A stretch of DNA of 52,774 bases from Legionella gratiana. GTDB taxonomy: Bacteria > Pseudomonadota > Gammaproteobacteria > Legionellales > Legionellaceae. Below, piece by piece: positions 40,643 through 50,014 of this stretch; position 1 is the stretch's first letter, and the number at the start of each line of letters is the position of its first letter. Location of the stretch: contig NZ_LNYE01000029.1 of the NCBI RefSeq assembly GCF_001467695.1, positions 7,118 to 59,891 on the forward strand, written 5' to 3'. The position numbers and the translations under genes are program-made. The notes below the pieces were generated by a model. It ran no database searches. It was given only the letters and a program-made list of their open reading frames with translations, and was not told the DNA's origin.

Positions 40643-43263
40643 ATATTTAGGAATTTGCCACCGCAATCCCGATAGTCATTGCCATGACATGTTAAAAGTA
40701 TAATTTGATGTTTTTTAGATGCACGGTGCAGAATTTGTTTCATTTTCTCGCGCCTGATATCATCGGAATTAACCAGGGCATCATCGAGTATGACTGGAAC
40801 AGAAGCCCCTTTTTCGGCCAATAAATCGGCATATGCCAATCGTAATAAAATTGCGAGTTGTTCTCGGGTACCAATACTTAAATTTTCGAATGGCTCTCGA
40901 ATACCATCTCTTAAAATATGTTGAAGACAAAACTCTTCATCAATAATAGGTTCAGAGTTAGGGAATAAAATTTTCAGATAGGGAGTCATTGCTTCAGTTA
41001 GGGGTTTAACCAGCAGCTCTTTTGCAGATTGAATATTTTCTCTAATCAGTAGACACAATAAGTTTAAAGAGCCAACGTGCATTTCCAGACGTTGGACTTC
41101 ATTGCATAATTCTTTTAGCTCCTGTTCAGCTTGCTCTTTTTCTTCTGCCAGTCCTCGGTGACCACTGGTTTGAAGTTCGATGGTTAAATCTCTTATCGTT
41201 TGCTTTAAATCAGCCATTCTTTTTTTAGTATTATCTAAAACTTGTTGACGTCTCTCTACTTCTGATGCTGCTCCTACATAATCAAGCGATAGCAAAGTAT
41301 TCTCAAGCTCACTCAGCTTTTCTCTGAGCATTTGTTTTTCATGTGCTATCTTTTTCTCTATGTTTTTCAGCTGTTCATCAGTATTATCATTTCTTGTTTT
41401 TTCTATTTTTTTTATTAGTAGAACCAAATTTTCTTTTGTTGATGATAGGGCTATTTTAGCGTGTTTAAGTGCTTCCTGTTTTTTTACTAGCTGGTCATGA
41501 ACTTGACGTTCATTATCACTACACTTAGTAAGTTCTTTAGAGGCAGAATTTTCAAGAGCTTCAGCCTCATCTATTGAAATCTGATCAGAATCACCCAGTT
41601 GCTTAATTAATATATTTTCTTCTGTTTGATGATCTGTTAATTGTTGCTTCAATGATTCAATACCGTTGGGTGAAATAAGTTGAACTTGTGCTTGTAATGA
41701 GTCTATCTCGGTTGAAAGAGTTTTTTTCTTGTCGAACAGTTCCTCTGCTTCAGATAAGGAAGCTATATGATGTTGTTCAAATTGATTAATAAGAAGTTTT
41801 TTAGCATCATCTAATTTCGTTTGGATTGCACTTAATTCTTCTCCCCCCGGGATAATACAAATTTTGTTACTTCCGAAGGTTATTATTGACTTATCAGATA
41901 TGAATACTTCTCCCTCACCAGCAATAATATCATCATTCAATTTTACTGAGTCTTCATTAATCAAATATTTAATTCGAGTAGCCACAGCATCAAATTTTGC
42001 TTGTAATGAGTTAACTTGTTCCTTAAGCTTTCTTAGATCAGCTAAAGTTGAAGAATCTATTAATATCTCTGATAAGCTATGTTGTTTCTGTTTGATTTCA
42101 TCATTTAGGGTTTGCGCTTTGTTGAGCTGTTCTTCAATATGTTTAATATTTTTTTGAACTTCAGTTAATTTTTGATAAGACCTTGCTTTTTTTAGGGTCA
42201 ACTGACTTCGCTCATGGCAATCTTTTGCTTTTGATAAACTCTCTGTGGCAATTTTAAAGTTTTTTTCAAATTGTTCAACTTCAGTTTCTAATTCTTTTAT
42301 TTTTGTCTGAGCTGATTTTTCGTTTGCTGTTTCTATTTGTAGGTTCTCGATTAAATCTAAACGCTCTTTCAGAGCTTTTTGGGCACTTTCATGTTTTAGC
42401 TCAATCAATTCTACATCTGTCTTAGTTTTTTTATGTTGCTCATTAATTTCCTCAGCATGTCTAAGATGTTTTTGAGCTGTTTCAAGTTGTTCTTTATCTT
42501 TTTCTTCAACTTGATGATCAACAAGGGTAGCTAAGTCACGTTGATATTCGGATAGTTGATCGACTCTTTTTTGGTAATTACTTAACTCATCTTGTAAATT
42601 TTCTAATTTTTGTTTAGCAGCCTCTTTACTATCAAGTTTTTCTTTAAATACTCCTTTGGGCTTGCCGGTTTTTTCTGTTTGATATTCATTAAGCTCATCA
42701 CTAAATCTTTTTAGTAGGCTTTCACCTTTCCCTTGGCTAAGCATATCTGTTAATTCATGATTGAGTACGCTTTGAATTGCCTGACTAGCTTTAAGGTTAT
42801 TTGATACGGAGACTTGTTGCCATGCACTGCCTTGTTCAACCCATAATACTCCATAAATTCCTTGTTGCTCGGACTTGGTAAGTCCTCTTTCAATCGTATC
42901 GAATTTTAATAATTCAGCCAAATGTATTTCGGCTTCTGTTCCTGTCCATTTTATGCCTTGTTCATTAGTTAATATGGCACGACCTTCTTTTTTCTTAGAG
43001 AATATTTTTTCAAGAGTGTAGCTATTTCCACCAAGATCAAATTGAATTTTTACTTCAGGACAACCTCCATTATATCCAACGAAATCTTCTGCACCTTTAC
43101 CATTAAATCTATCAAATAATATGGCTCGCAATGCTCGTAAAAGGGTTGATTTTCCAGCTTCATTGTTGCCATAAATTACATTTATACCTGCAGAAAGTCC
43201 TTTTAGTTCAAAAGGCTTGTCATATTGCTGGAAATTTTGAATGGAAATTGAAGTTAGCAACAT
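40639..43263 (-). CDS. SMC/YhaN-like ATPase
   Basis: The 874-residue protein begins with an ABC-type head (YGNNEAGKSTLLRALRAILFD), has about 650 residues of coiled coil, and ends with the second head half NLSIGTREQLAILLRLAYADLL, where the ABC signature is followed by VPVILDDALVNSD (Walker B). There is no CxxC zinc hook. It resembles YhaN-type partners of SbcD-like nucleases. It lies 3 bases downstream of the phosphoesterase gene with which it presumably forms a DNA-processing complex. This is the last gene of the minus-strand defence run and ends in a 4-base overlap with the convergent repressor gene. Confidence 0.85.
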   Translation of the reverse strand: MLLTSISIQNFQQYDKPFELKGLSAGINVIYGNNEAGKSTLLRALRAILFDRFNGKGAEDFVGYNGGCPEVKIQFDLGGNSYTLEKIFSKKKEGRAILTNEQGIKWTGTEAEIHLAELLKFDTIERGLTKSEQQGIYGVLWVEQGSAWQQVSVSNNLKASQAIQSVLNHELTDMLSQGKGESLLKRFSDELNEYQTEKTGKPKGVFKEKLDSKEAAKQKLENLQDELSNYQKRVDQLSEYQRDLATLVDHQVEEKDKEQLETAQKHLRHAEEINEQHKKTKTDVELIELKHESAQKALKERLDLIENLQIETANEKSAQTKIKELETEVEQFEKNFKIATESLSKAKDCHERSQLTLKKARSYQKLTEVQKNIKHIEEQLNKAQTLNDEIKQKQHSLSEILIDSSTLADLRKLKEQVNSLQAKFDAVATRIKYLINEDSVKLNDDIIAGEGEVFISDKSIITFGSNKICIIPGGEELSAIQTKLDDAKKLLINQFEQHHIASLSEAEELFDKKKTLSTEIDSLQAQVQLISPNGIESLKQQLTDHQTEENILIKQLGDSDQISIDEAEALENSASKELTKCSDNERQVHDQLVKKQEALKHAKIALSSTKENLVLLIKKIEKTRNDNTDEQLKNIEKKIAHEKQMLREKLSELENTLLSLDYVGAASEVERRQQVLDNTKKRMADLKQTIRDLTIELQTSGHRGLAEEKEQAEQELKELCNEVQRLEMHVGSLNLLCLLIRENIQSAKELLVKPLTEAMTPYLKILFPNSEPIIDEEFCLQHILRDGIREPFENLSIGTREQLAILLRLAYADLLAEKGASVPVILDDALVNSDDIRREKMKQILHRASKKHQIILLTCHGNDYRDCGGKFLNI

Positions 43264-43266
43264 AAT

Positions 43267-44400
43267 TTAATTTGCCTTTTTATTTGATTGCAATTCTTGC
43301 CATAACATTTGTATAGCTCGTTCGGCATAGGGATGCTGTTCGTGTGAATTATTGTCTCTGATGGCCAATAGTTTCTCCAATATATTGCTTAAAAAGCCAA
43401 TAGAGTGAAAATCCTGTAAGTCCTCTTCCGAAGGGCTTAATTTTAGATTTTGATCATTCGCTTCCAGCATAGCAAATTTAGCTTTCCAACCATCAAGAAA
43501 TTGCTCCAATTGTTGGCGATTTTCTAGTGATAAATTGCCCTCAAGGCTGAGTGAAATAACTTGATTTTCAGTAGGGTTAAACTTTTTGAAATAATCATCT
43601 AATACATCTATGTCATTTTTCTCGAATAAGCTAAAGTTGGTTCGATGCCATTGGTATTTTCCTGTATTTAAAGATTCAACTTTCGGCACAGTTTCTTTTT
43701 TGTCCAGGGTTACCAATAAAGCTTTACCTGGTTCGTTATCATGGAAGCGATCTTGTTCCGGAGTTCCTGCGTACCATGCTTTTGCTGAGACTTTAAGTTG
43801 GCCATGCCAGTCACCTAGTGCGAGATAATCTAAACCTGCTGTTTCTGTTCGTTGGAAAGAAATCATATTATGTACTTCAGCAGATTCAGGTAGAAAACCC
43901 TCAATGGAACCATGAGCTAATCCGACTTTGAAAGCGGGGGAGGGGGCTTGATATCCATCATACCATTCAGTTAAGTCTCTATATTCATGACGCAATTTTA
44001 AAGGTGCAGGCAATATATGAAGCTTATCATTTGCAATCAAAATTGGTTCAGGATTTAAAGCTAATATTATGTTTTCTGTCTTTTCTGGTAAATCTTTCAT
44101 TCGAGTCCAAACACTTTGCGCTAAAGTAGGATCATGATTACCTGGTAATAATATCCATGGCCCTTTATATTCTTTCATGGTATTAAGTGTTTTTCTGATG
44201 GTGGTATCACTGACTTCGTTAGCGTCAAACACATCGCCAGCAACCAGAATAGCATCTGCCTTATGTTGATTTGCAAGATTGGCAAGCGTTTTAATGACAT
44301 CGAATCTTGACTCGCGAAGGAAAGCTGCAATATCTCCTTTGATGTTGGAGAATTGTTTTCCGATTTGCCAGTCGGCTGTATGGATAAAGGATATTTTCAT
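43267..44400 (-). CDS. SbcD/YhaO-like metallophosphoesterase
   Basis: FIHTADWQIGKQF (metal-binding Asp and His), ILVAGDVFDANEV, WILLPGNHDP, VGLAHGSIEG and ALGDWHGQL give the five motifs of SbcD/Mre11-type exonucleases. I take ATG 44400 as start by comparison with SbcD; a TTG at 44430 with AAGGA upstream is a possible alternative. With the neighbouring SMC-like ATPase it forms an SbcCD-like pair, here probably a defence nuclease rather than the housekeeping repair enzyme because it sits in a restriction cluster. Confidence 0.87.
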   Translation of the reverse strand: MKISFIHTADWQIGKQFSNIKGDIAAFLRESRFDVIKTLANLANQHKADAILVAGDVFDANEVSDTTIRKTLNTMKEYKGPWILLPGNHDPTLAQSVWTRMKDLPEKTENIILALNPEPILIANDKLHILPAPLKLRHEYRDLTEWYDGYQAPSPAFKVGLAHGSIEGFLPESAEVHNMISFQRTETAGLDYLALGDWHGQLKVSAKAWYAGTPEQDRFHDNEPGKALLVTLDKKETVPKVESLNTGKYQWHRTNFSLFEKNDIDVLDDYFKKFNPTENQVISLSLEGNLSLENRQQLEQFLDGWKAKFAMLEANDQNLKLSPSEEDLQDFHSIGFLSNILEKLLAIRDNNSHEQHPYAERAIQMLWQELQSNKKAN

Positions 44401-44454
44401 ATTATTTGTCTTATCAGTTATTCGATTCAAAAATTGTATTCCTTTTAGCTTGGA

Positions 44455-46152
44455 TTAATCTGCTTTATCATTATGCTTCCTGAAGCACGACTCAACAAGT
44501 GAGCATAGAGTGTTTAATTTTTCTTCATCGATTTGATTAGTTGAGTAATAGAAAAGCACATGTTGTGGTTTCCTATGTGCATTACCTGGTGCTGGTAATG
44601 ATAGACAGCTCTCCAAATCTTTTTCTATTTTTTGAATTTCAATTGTGAAGTTATTTCGTGAATCATTTATAAGTTTATTTATTTCAGCATGATGATCTTT
44701 TTCAGAATCATCATCATAGATAACAGAATGTTTTATTCCCATAAATCCGAGAAGGCTCATAAACCTATGGAAATTAAACTTTCCCATAGCGTCAAGCACA
44801 TAAGTACCATGAGGTAGATTGAGCTTTCCATCATCTATAAGTTTTGAAAATAAACTAGCCTCGCTTGGGCCTTCAACAAGAAGTACATAATTTGCAAAAA
44901 ATATACTTGATCTATCAGAGTTCAACCATAGGAAATACTTTATAATTTCCATATCAGGCTTTAAATCATCAGATTGTAATGTTTTTTTTAATTTAGGAAA
45001 CTTTTTAACGATATCGTTTATCACTTGATTTGAATCAATCAAAGAATCCCATCTTTCAGCATCTATTTGGAAAGTTTTAACTATTCCTGATTCGCGTTGT
45101 GCTCGTATGATAGCTGGGATTTTGTCGGTGCTTTTACTTACAAAATGTGATGAGTGGGTGGAACATATTACTTGCCAACCCACAGATTTATTTAAGGTCA
45201 TCAAATTTTTTGCAAGATAATTTTGTTGTGGAGGGTGTAAAAATGCTTCGGGTTCTTCAAAAAGGAGAATAGTAAATTTTGGTTTGAAATCCTTTGATTT
45301 ATCAGTCACCTTGCTGGGAGCATATTTTGACTTTAAATTAATTAACGAATAGATAAAGTGCCTTTGAAAACCTGAGCCAAAATACTCAATGTTATGTGAT
45401 GCCTCGTGATGAATATCCTGGATATCGTAGCTTAGCATTGATTTGATAATCTCAGCTGTAGATGGAGTTGAAAATTTTAATTGAAACTTAGTTTGCCAGG
45501 GGGAAAGCATCTCATTTAAATCATCTTCAAACCCTTTTAAAGATAGATTATCGTCTGTTTCAATAGTAGTAATTTCTTCTGCGAAAGTTGTTACATTATC
45601 ATGAAGCTTTGCATATGAATCACTGCTATCAACCACACTTGACATCACATTGGTAATTAAATCACGTAATGCTGATGGACCGCTAAGCTTAGCGTGGTCA
45701 TCAACCTTACTAACGGCTGGGATATAAATCAAATCTCCAAACTTCCCACTTTGAACATTTTTCGCTCCATAAAATGGATTTTCAGAAAGTTTATTAGAGG
45801 AGTCATAAGCAAAGATTGACCCTTCTTTATTTTTTAGCGAGGTAAGAAAGTATTTTCTGACCCTTAATTTATTATTGGGTAGTCTATACTCTTCTTTCAA
45901 TGACTGACTTTCTGTTTTTGTTAATTTAAACAGCAATTCAATCCATGATTCTTCATCAGTATTACCTTTAAGAGGGAAATGATCTTTCTTATTGAATTTA
46001 AAGCCATCTTTCTCATAAAATGCCCGCAAAGCATCAAAGATGGTAGTTTTTCCAGCGTTATTTGATCCAACTATTAATGAGTAGTTTTGTAAATGAATAC
46101 TTGTGTCAATTATCCCTCTGAAATTATGAATTACAATTTGTTTTAAATACAT
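44455..46152 (-). CDS. OLD-family ATP-dependent endonuclease
   Basis: The 565-residue protein has an N-terminal ABC-type ATPase (VGSNNAGKTTIFDALRAFYE at residues 29-48, and later LLFEEPEAFLHPPQ as Walker B) and a C-terminal Toprim domain (VLLVEGPSEASLFSKLI with the catalytic Glu, and SVIYDDDSEKDHH with the Asp residues). This is the OLD family layout, proteins first known from phage P2 and present in several anti-phage systems such as Gabija, where a UvrD-type partner is needed; none is adjacent here. It lies 31 bases from hsdM on the same strand. Confidence 0.87.
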   Translation of the reverse strand: MYLKQIVIHNFRGIIDTSIHLQNYSLIVGSNNAGKTTIFDALRAFYEKDGFKFNKKDHFPLKGNTDEESWIELLFKLTKTESQSLKEEYRLPNNKLRVRKYFLTSLKNKEGSIFAYDSSNKLSENPFYGAKNVQSGKFGDLIYIPAVSKVDDHAKLSGPSALRDLITNVMSSVVDSSDSYAKLHDNVTTFAEEITTIETDDNLSLKGFEDDLNEMLSPWQTKFQLKFSTPSTAEIIKSMLSYDIQDIHHEASHNIEYFGSGFQRHFIYSLINLKSKYAPSKVTDKSKDFKPKFTILLFEEPEAFLHPPQQNYLAKNLMTLNKSVGWQVICSTHSSHFVSKSTDKIPAIIRAQRESGIVKTFQIDAERWDSLIDSNQVINDIVKKFPKLKKTLQSDDLKPDMEIIKYFLWLNSDRSSIFFANYVLLVEGPSEASLFSKLIDDGKLNLPHGTYVLDAMGKFNFHRFMSLLGFMGIKHSVIYDDDSEKDHHAEINKLINDSRNNFTIEIQKIEKDLESCLSLPAPGNAHRKPQHVLFYYSTNQIDEEKLNTLCSLVESCFRKHNDKAD

Positions 46153-46183
46153 TACTCTCTCTTATCAATAGGTACCATTCGTA

Positions 46184-47671
46184 TTATTTTGTGGCAAGCC
46201 CAGCAAGCACTTCCCTGAAACTGTTGAGCCCCGCTTCCAGATTTTCAATGATTTCTTCAGCGATATCATCAGGTTCAGGTAGATTATCCAGATCAGTCAA
46301 ACTTTTGTCCTTCAACCAGAAAATATCAAGGCTAGTTTTGTCGCGTGCAATCAGCTCTTCATAGCTGTACTTGCGCCAACGCCCCTCTGGGTTCTTTTCA
46401 GGGTGCCAAGTTTCTTTGCGTTCACCTGGATTCTTGGGGTTGTAACACTCTATGAAATCAGCGAAATCCTCAAAGCGCACTGGTTTTTTCTTGAGGGTAT
46501 GATGGATGTTAGTACGGTAATCATAAAACCAGACCTCCTTGGTCCAGGCATTTGGACTAGCTGGTTGGTTGTCAAAAAATAGAACGTTTGCTTTAACGCC
46601 TTGAGCGTAAAAAATACCTGTTGGTAAACGTAAAATGGTATGCAAAGTGGTATTTTCAAGCAGCTTTTTCCGGATAGTCTCACCGGCGCCGCCTTCAAAT
46701 AATACGTTATCTGGTACCACGACTGCTGCCTTGCCAGTGGTTTTCAACATACTGCGAATATGCTGCACAAAGTTAAGCTGCTTGTTTGAGGTGGTCGCCC
46801 AGAAATCTTGGCGGTTGTAAGTCAGATCGTCTGTTTCCTGTTCTCCCTCTTCGTTGGTAAAACTCATTGAGCTTTTCTTACCAAAGGGTGGATTCGCCAG
46901 TACATAATCGAAACTGATAGAACTTGCTGCTACCAATGCATCATTCGGCGAAATCAGGCTATCACCATCAATTTCTCCAATGTTATGCAAAAACATATTC
47001 ATCAAGCATAAACGACGAGTGTTAGCGACAATTTCATTGCCATAAAAGGTACCGTGCTTCAAAAAATGTTTTTGCTCTTTGTCGAGCGAATAGTTTTCTG
47101 GGTTTATCAAAAAATCATAGGCTGCAAGAAAGAATCCACCCGTACCGCAAGCTGGATCGGCAATTGTTTTGCCCGGCTCTGGCTGCACGCACTCAACCAT
47201 TGCGCGAATCAATGCTCTCGGGGTGAAATATTGGCCTGCCCCAGATTTGGTATCTTCTGCATTCTTTTCTAACAATCCTTCGTAAATATCACCTTTAACA
47301 TCCGCACCCATCATAATCCACTGAGTGCTGTCTATCATGTCTATTAAGCGATATAACTTGGCTGGATCTTGAATTTTATTTTGGGCTTTCGTAAAAATTT
47401 GCCCTAGCATACCCTTTTGCTTGCCAAGCTCGCGCAACAACTCAACATAAAGTACTTCAAGTTCTGGGCCTTTTTTAGAAGTGAGTGCTTGCCAGTTATA
47501 CTTTTCCGGGATGCCCACATCACGGTTGTAGGGGGGCCTGGAATACTCATCCGCCATCTTCAGGAAGATCAGATATGTGAGCTGTTCAAGATAATCTCCG
47601 TATCCTACACCATCATCACGCAGGGTGGTGCAGAAGCTCCAGACGCGGGAGATAATTGAAGCGGTATTCAT
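46184..47671 (-). CDS. hsdM: Type I restriction-modification methyltransferase HsdM
   Basis: The protein of about 495 residues has the N-terminal HsdM helical domain (DDGVGYGDYLEQLTYLIFLK) and an N6-adenine methyltransferase with IADPACGTGGFFLAAYDFL (SAM binding) and YVLANPPFGKKSS (the NPPF catalytic motif). I use the ATG at 47671 (MNTASII), with AAGGAG 8-9 bases upstream. HsdM with HsdS methylates host sites. The hsdS and hsdR genes are on the same strand but separated by the RloC-like gene. Confidence 0.93.
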   Translation of the reverse strand: MNTASIISRVWSFCTTLRDDGVGYGDYLEQLTYLIFLKMADEYSRPPYNRDVGIPEKYNWQALTSKKGPELEVLYVELLRELGKQKGMLGQIFTKAQNKIQDPAKLYRLIDMIDSTQWIMMGADVKGDIYEGLLEKNAEDTKSGAGQYFTPRALIRAMVECVQPEPGKTIADPACGTGGFFLAAYDFLINPENYSLDKEQKHFLKHGTFYGNEIVANTRRLCLMNMFLHNIGEIDGDSLISPNDALVAASSISFDYVLANPPFGKKSSMSFTNEEGEQETDDLTYNRQDFWATTSNKQLNFVQHIRSMLKTTGKAAVVVPDNVLFEGGAGETIRKKLLENTTLHTILRLPTGIFYAQGVKANVLFFDNQPASPNAWTKEVWFYDYRTNIHHTLKKKPVRFEDFADFIECYNPKNPGERKETWHPEKNPEGRWRKYSYEELIARDKTSLDIFWLKDKSLTDLDNLPEPDDIAEEIIENLEAGLNSFREVLAGLATK

Positions 47672-47786
47672 AGGAGTTACTCCTTGTACGCAAGTAATTA
47701 CTTGCATAAATTAGTTGATTTGTATTTTTACAAATGACTTCGAGACATGTCGAAATAGTTTTTTCAGTCAAACTGGAAGTTCTAAG

Positions 47787-50009
47787 TCATGCTGCCTCCA
47801 TTTCAGAATCTTCTTCACCCATCATCATTTTGTAATGAGCAAGATGACCAGATTGCTCAAATATCTCTTTAAATATCCGAAGATAGGTTTCTGTAGTAGT
47901 GTCACCATTTGATACATAAAGATCATCATGCACCGAGTGTGACCCATCATTAACCCATGAAAATAGAGATTTGCAGACAAGCTTATTTTTTCCCTCAAAT
48001 TTTTCACAGATGTCGTCTGGATTAATTCCACCCAAAATCTTGAAGTAATTTTCTATGATACGACGTAATGTATTTTGAATGGTTAGATTAGGGGTAGATT
48101 TCGCTTTTACGTCTATCCACAATAATTCATAAGAAGTTTTGATTGGGTTTGAGTCATGTTTGATTATTTTGGATAACAAACCATCTTTTCTTATTATCCA
48201 AAATGTTTCTTCTGTTAACAATTGAGAACTAGGTCGCTTAGTATTGAAGCTAACCTCCTTATGAAAATAGACATTATGTGTGAGCACAAAGATTTGCTTA
48301 ATATAACCATTTCCGTCTCTGACATCATTAAATAAGCCCTTTATTAAGCTGCTGACGATAAACAGAATATCACTGTCGAGACTAGATACTGGATCATCAA
48401 ATACAACCACACGGTTATCGGTAATACCACTTTCGAAGTTGCTTCCCTTCAGCAAATGATAAAAGTACAGGAATGTAACAAAGGTGCGTTCACCTTCGCT
48501 CAACGTCGTTTTGGCGTCCTCCCCATCCTCTCTAATGAGCTTATAGTTCTGTTCTCCTTCTGCAGGTGCAAGTGAAAATCCATGAAAGCCAAAGGACTTT
48601 AACAACCCATTGATATCATCTATTGTTGGCTGAATACTTGTGGCTTGTTTTTCTAGTTCCCTGATTTCCTGGGCTTTTTGCTCCTTTTCCATTTGTTTTC
48701 TATTAATTTGGCTGTTCAGTGAGGTAATTGCTGAAATCAAGTTATTTTTCTTATTCTCGTAGTCAGAAAGATCAGCCTTCAGCTCTTCCAGTAAAAACTT
48801 CCACACTTGTTTCGTTAATGTTTCACTCTCTTGTGTTATGTTGTCAACTGTGGAGTTGTGCTTAGTAATGCTGGTATTAGCTGACTCAATTAATGTTTCA
48901 ATTTCTTTGATAATATTGGCGATGGTATCTAGCTCAATGAGCTGGCTTGGCTCTTTCTTTTTATTCGCAAGCTTCTGGAGATTTCCAGCAATGGTGGAAT
49001 CAAGTAGTTGTTTTTCTAGTTTCAGCTTTTCTATATCTAAAAATCGGGCAGGCTTGGAAATAATCTCGTCAATTTTTCGCTGGAGGCGGGCTGCTTCTGA
49101 CTGGTAATTCACCTCTAAATCAGCTATCGATTTAATATCCATCTCAAAAGTTTCGTCAAAATACTCAGCAAGACTCTTGGCAAAACCTTCATTCGTTTCT
49201 TGCTGGCAGAAAGGGCAAATGCCTTCATTCGTTTCATAAAATCTTCGGCCTTGACGGACCCAGTCGCTATTACCTAACTTTTTGATTATGCTTGCAATAT
49301 CAACATCCTCTTTACCTAGAACTCGTTTACAGAGTACAGGATTTGTCTCGTATTCTATTAAATAAGTCACATTTATTCTCGGAACCAATAACTCTATATT
49401 CAGTGCTTCTCCGAATATTGTCTCCGCACGCTTTTCCAAATCGGCTAATGGCACTAATGTCGCTGTATTATTTTCCAACTCCTGAACAACTTTGTTCTTG
49501 AATTTATCTGCGTTATTGCGGTAGCCCTCAAATGCACCTTTCAGCTTGATATCGTATTTTTGCTTTTGCGCCCAGCATTTATTTTTTAGGGTTTCCTCAA
49601 GTGTTTTTAATTCCTCATTCTTGCCGCTATTACCATCCTCACCATTCAAGGTTTTTTGTAAGCCTTTTATTTGGTTTTCCAAGTCTTCTAGATCTGATTT
49701 TGCTTTAACAATTTTCTTTTGTGTCTCAATGTTTTCTTCACCTAGCGTAAATACACCCTTGATTTCTGACGATTGATTGAAATTGGCATCAACAAAATCA
49801 CGATTGTAGACTAAAGTATGTAGCTTAGTGCCCCCATCCCAATTTACTTTACAATACTCATGCATTTCCGTTTCTGCGATCACTCTGCTGAGAGTTGTTT
49901 TCCCCGTACCATTTGAACCGAATATAAAATTGAACTTCGACAATCCAGAAAGTACCTCCGGCGGATCGCCATAGGTGGCTATTTTTGAAATGGATAGGGA
50001 TTCAATCAT
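47787..50009 (-). CDS. RloC-like AAA_13 ATPase, probable anticodon nuclease
   Basis: The 740-residue protein has IFGSNGTGKTTLSRVIAE (P-loop at 31-38), a coiled coil, a zinc-hook-like CPFC at 265-268, then the second head half with TLSEGERTFVTFLYFYHLL and RVVVFDDPVSSLDSDI. The architecture matches RloC, a restriction-linked tRNA anticodon nuclease. The C-terminal region has Arg649, Glu653 (in RRIIENYF) and His691 (in GSHSVHDD) in an order that recalls the Arg-Glu-His triad of PrrC/RloC. It lies between hsdM and hsdS, so it is placed to sense failure of restriction. Nuclease activity is inferred. Confidence 0.75.
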   Translation of the reverse strand: MIESLSISKIATYGDPPEVLSGLSKFNFIFGSNGTGKTTLSRVIAETEMHEYCKVNWDGGTKLHTLVYNRDFVDANFNQSSEIKGVFTLGEENIETQKKIVKAKSDLEDLENQIKGLQKTLNGEDGNSGKNEELKTLEETLKNKCWAQKQKYDIKLKGAFEGYRNNADKFKNKVVQELENNTATLVPLADLEKRAETIFGEALNIELLVPRINVTYLIEYETNPVLCKRVLGKEDVDIASIIKKLGNSDWVRQGRRFYETNEGICPFCQQETNEGFAKSLAEYFDETFEMDIKSIADLEVNYQSEAARLQRKIDEIISKPARFLDIEKLKLEKQLLDSTIAGNLQKLANKKKEPSQLIELDTIANIIKEIETLIESANTSITKHNSTVDNITQESETLTKQVWKFLLEELKADLSDYENKKNNLISAITSLNSQINRKQMEKEQKAQEIRELEKQATSIQPTIDDINGLLKSFGFHGFSLAPAEGEQNYKLIREDGEDAKTTLSEGERTFVTFLYFYHLLKGSNFESGITDNRVVVFDDPVSSLDSDILFIVSSLIKGLFNDVRDGNGYIKQIFVLTHNVYFHKEVSFNTKRPSSQLLTEETFWIIRKDGLLSKIIKHDSNPIKTSYELLWIDVKAKSTPNLTIQNTLRRIIENYFKILGGINPDDICEKFEGKNKLVCKSLFSWVNDGSHSVHDDLYVSNGDTTTETYLRIFKEIFEQSGHLAHYKMMMGEEDSEMEAA

Positions 50010-50014
50010 AACAA

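Noticed and set aside
44455..46152. A Gabija system
   Set aside because: The OLD/Toprim protein fits GajA in general layout, but no UvrD-like GajB gene is adjacent.
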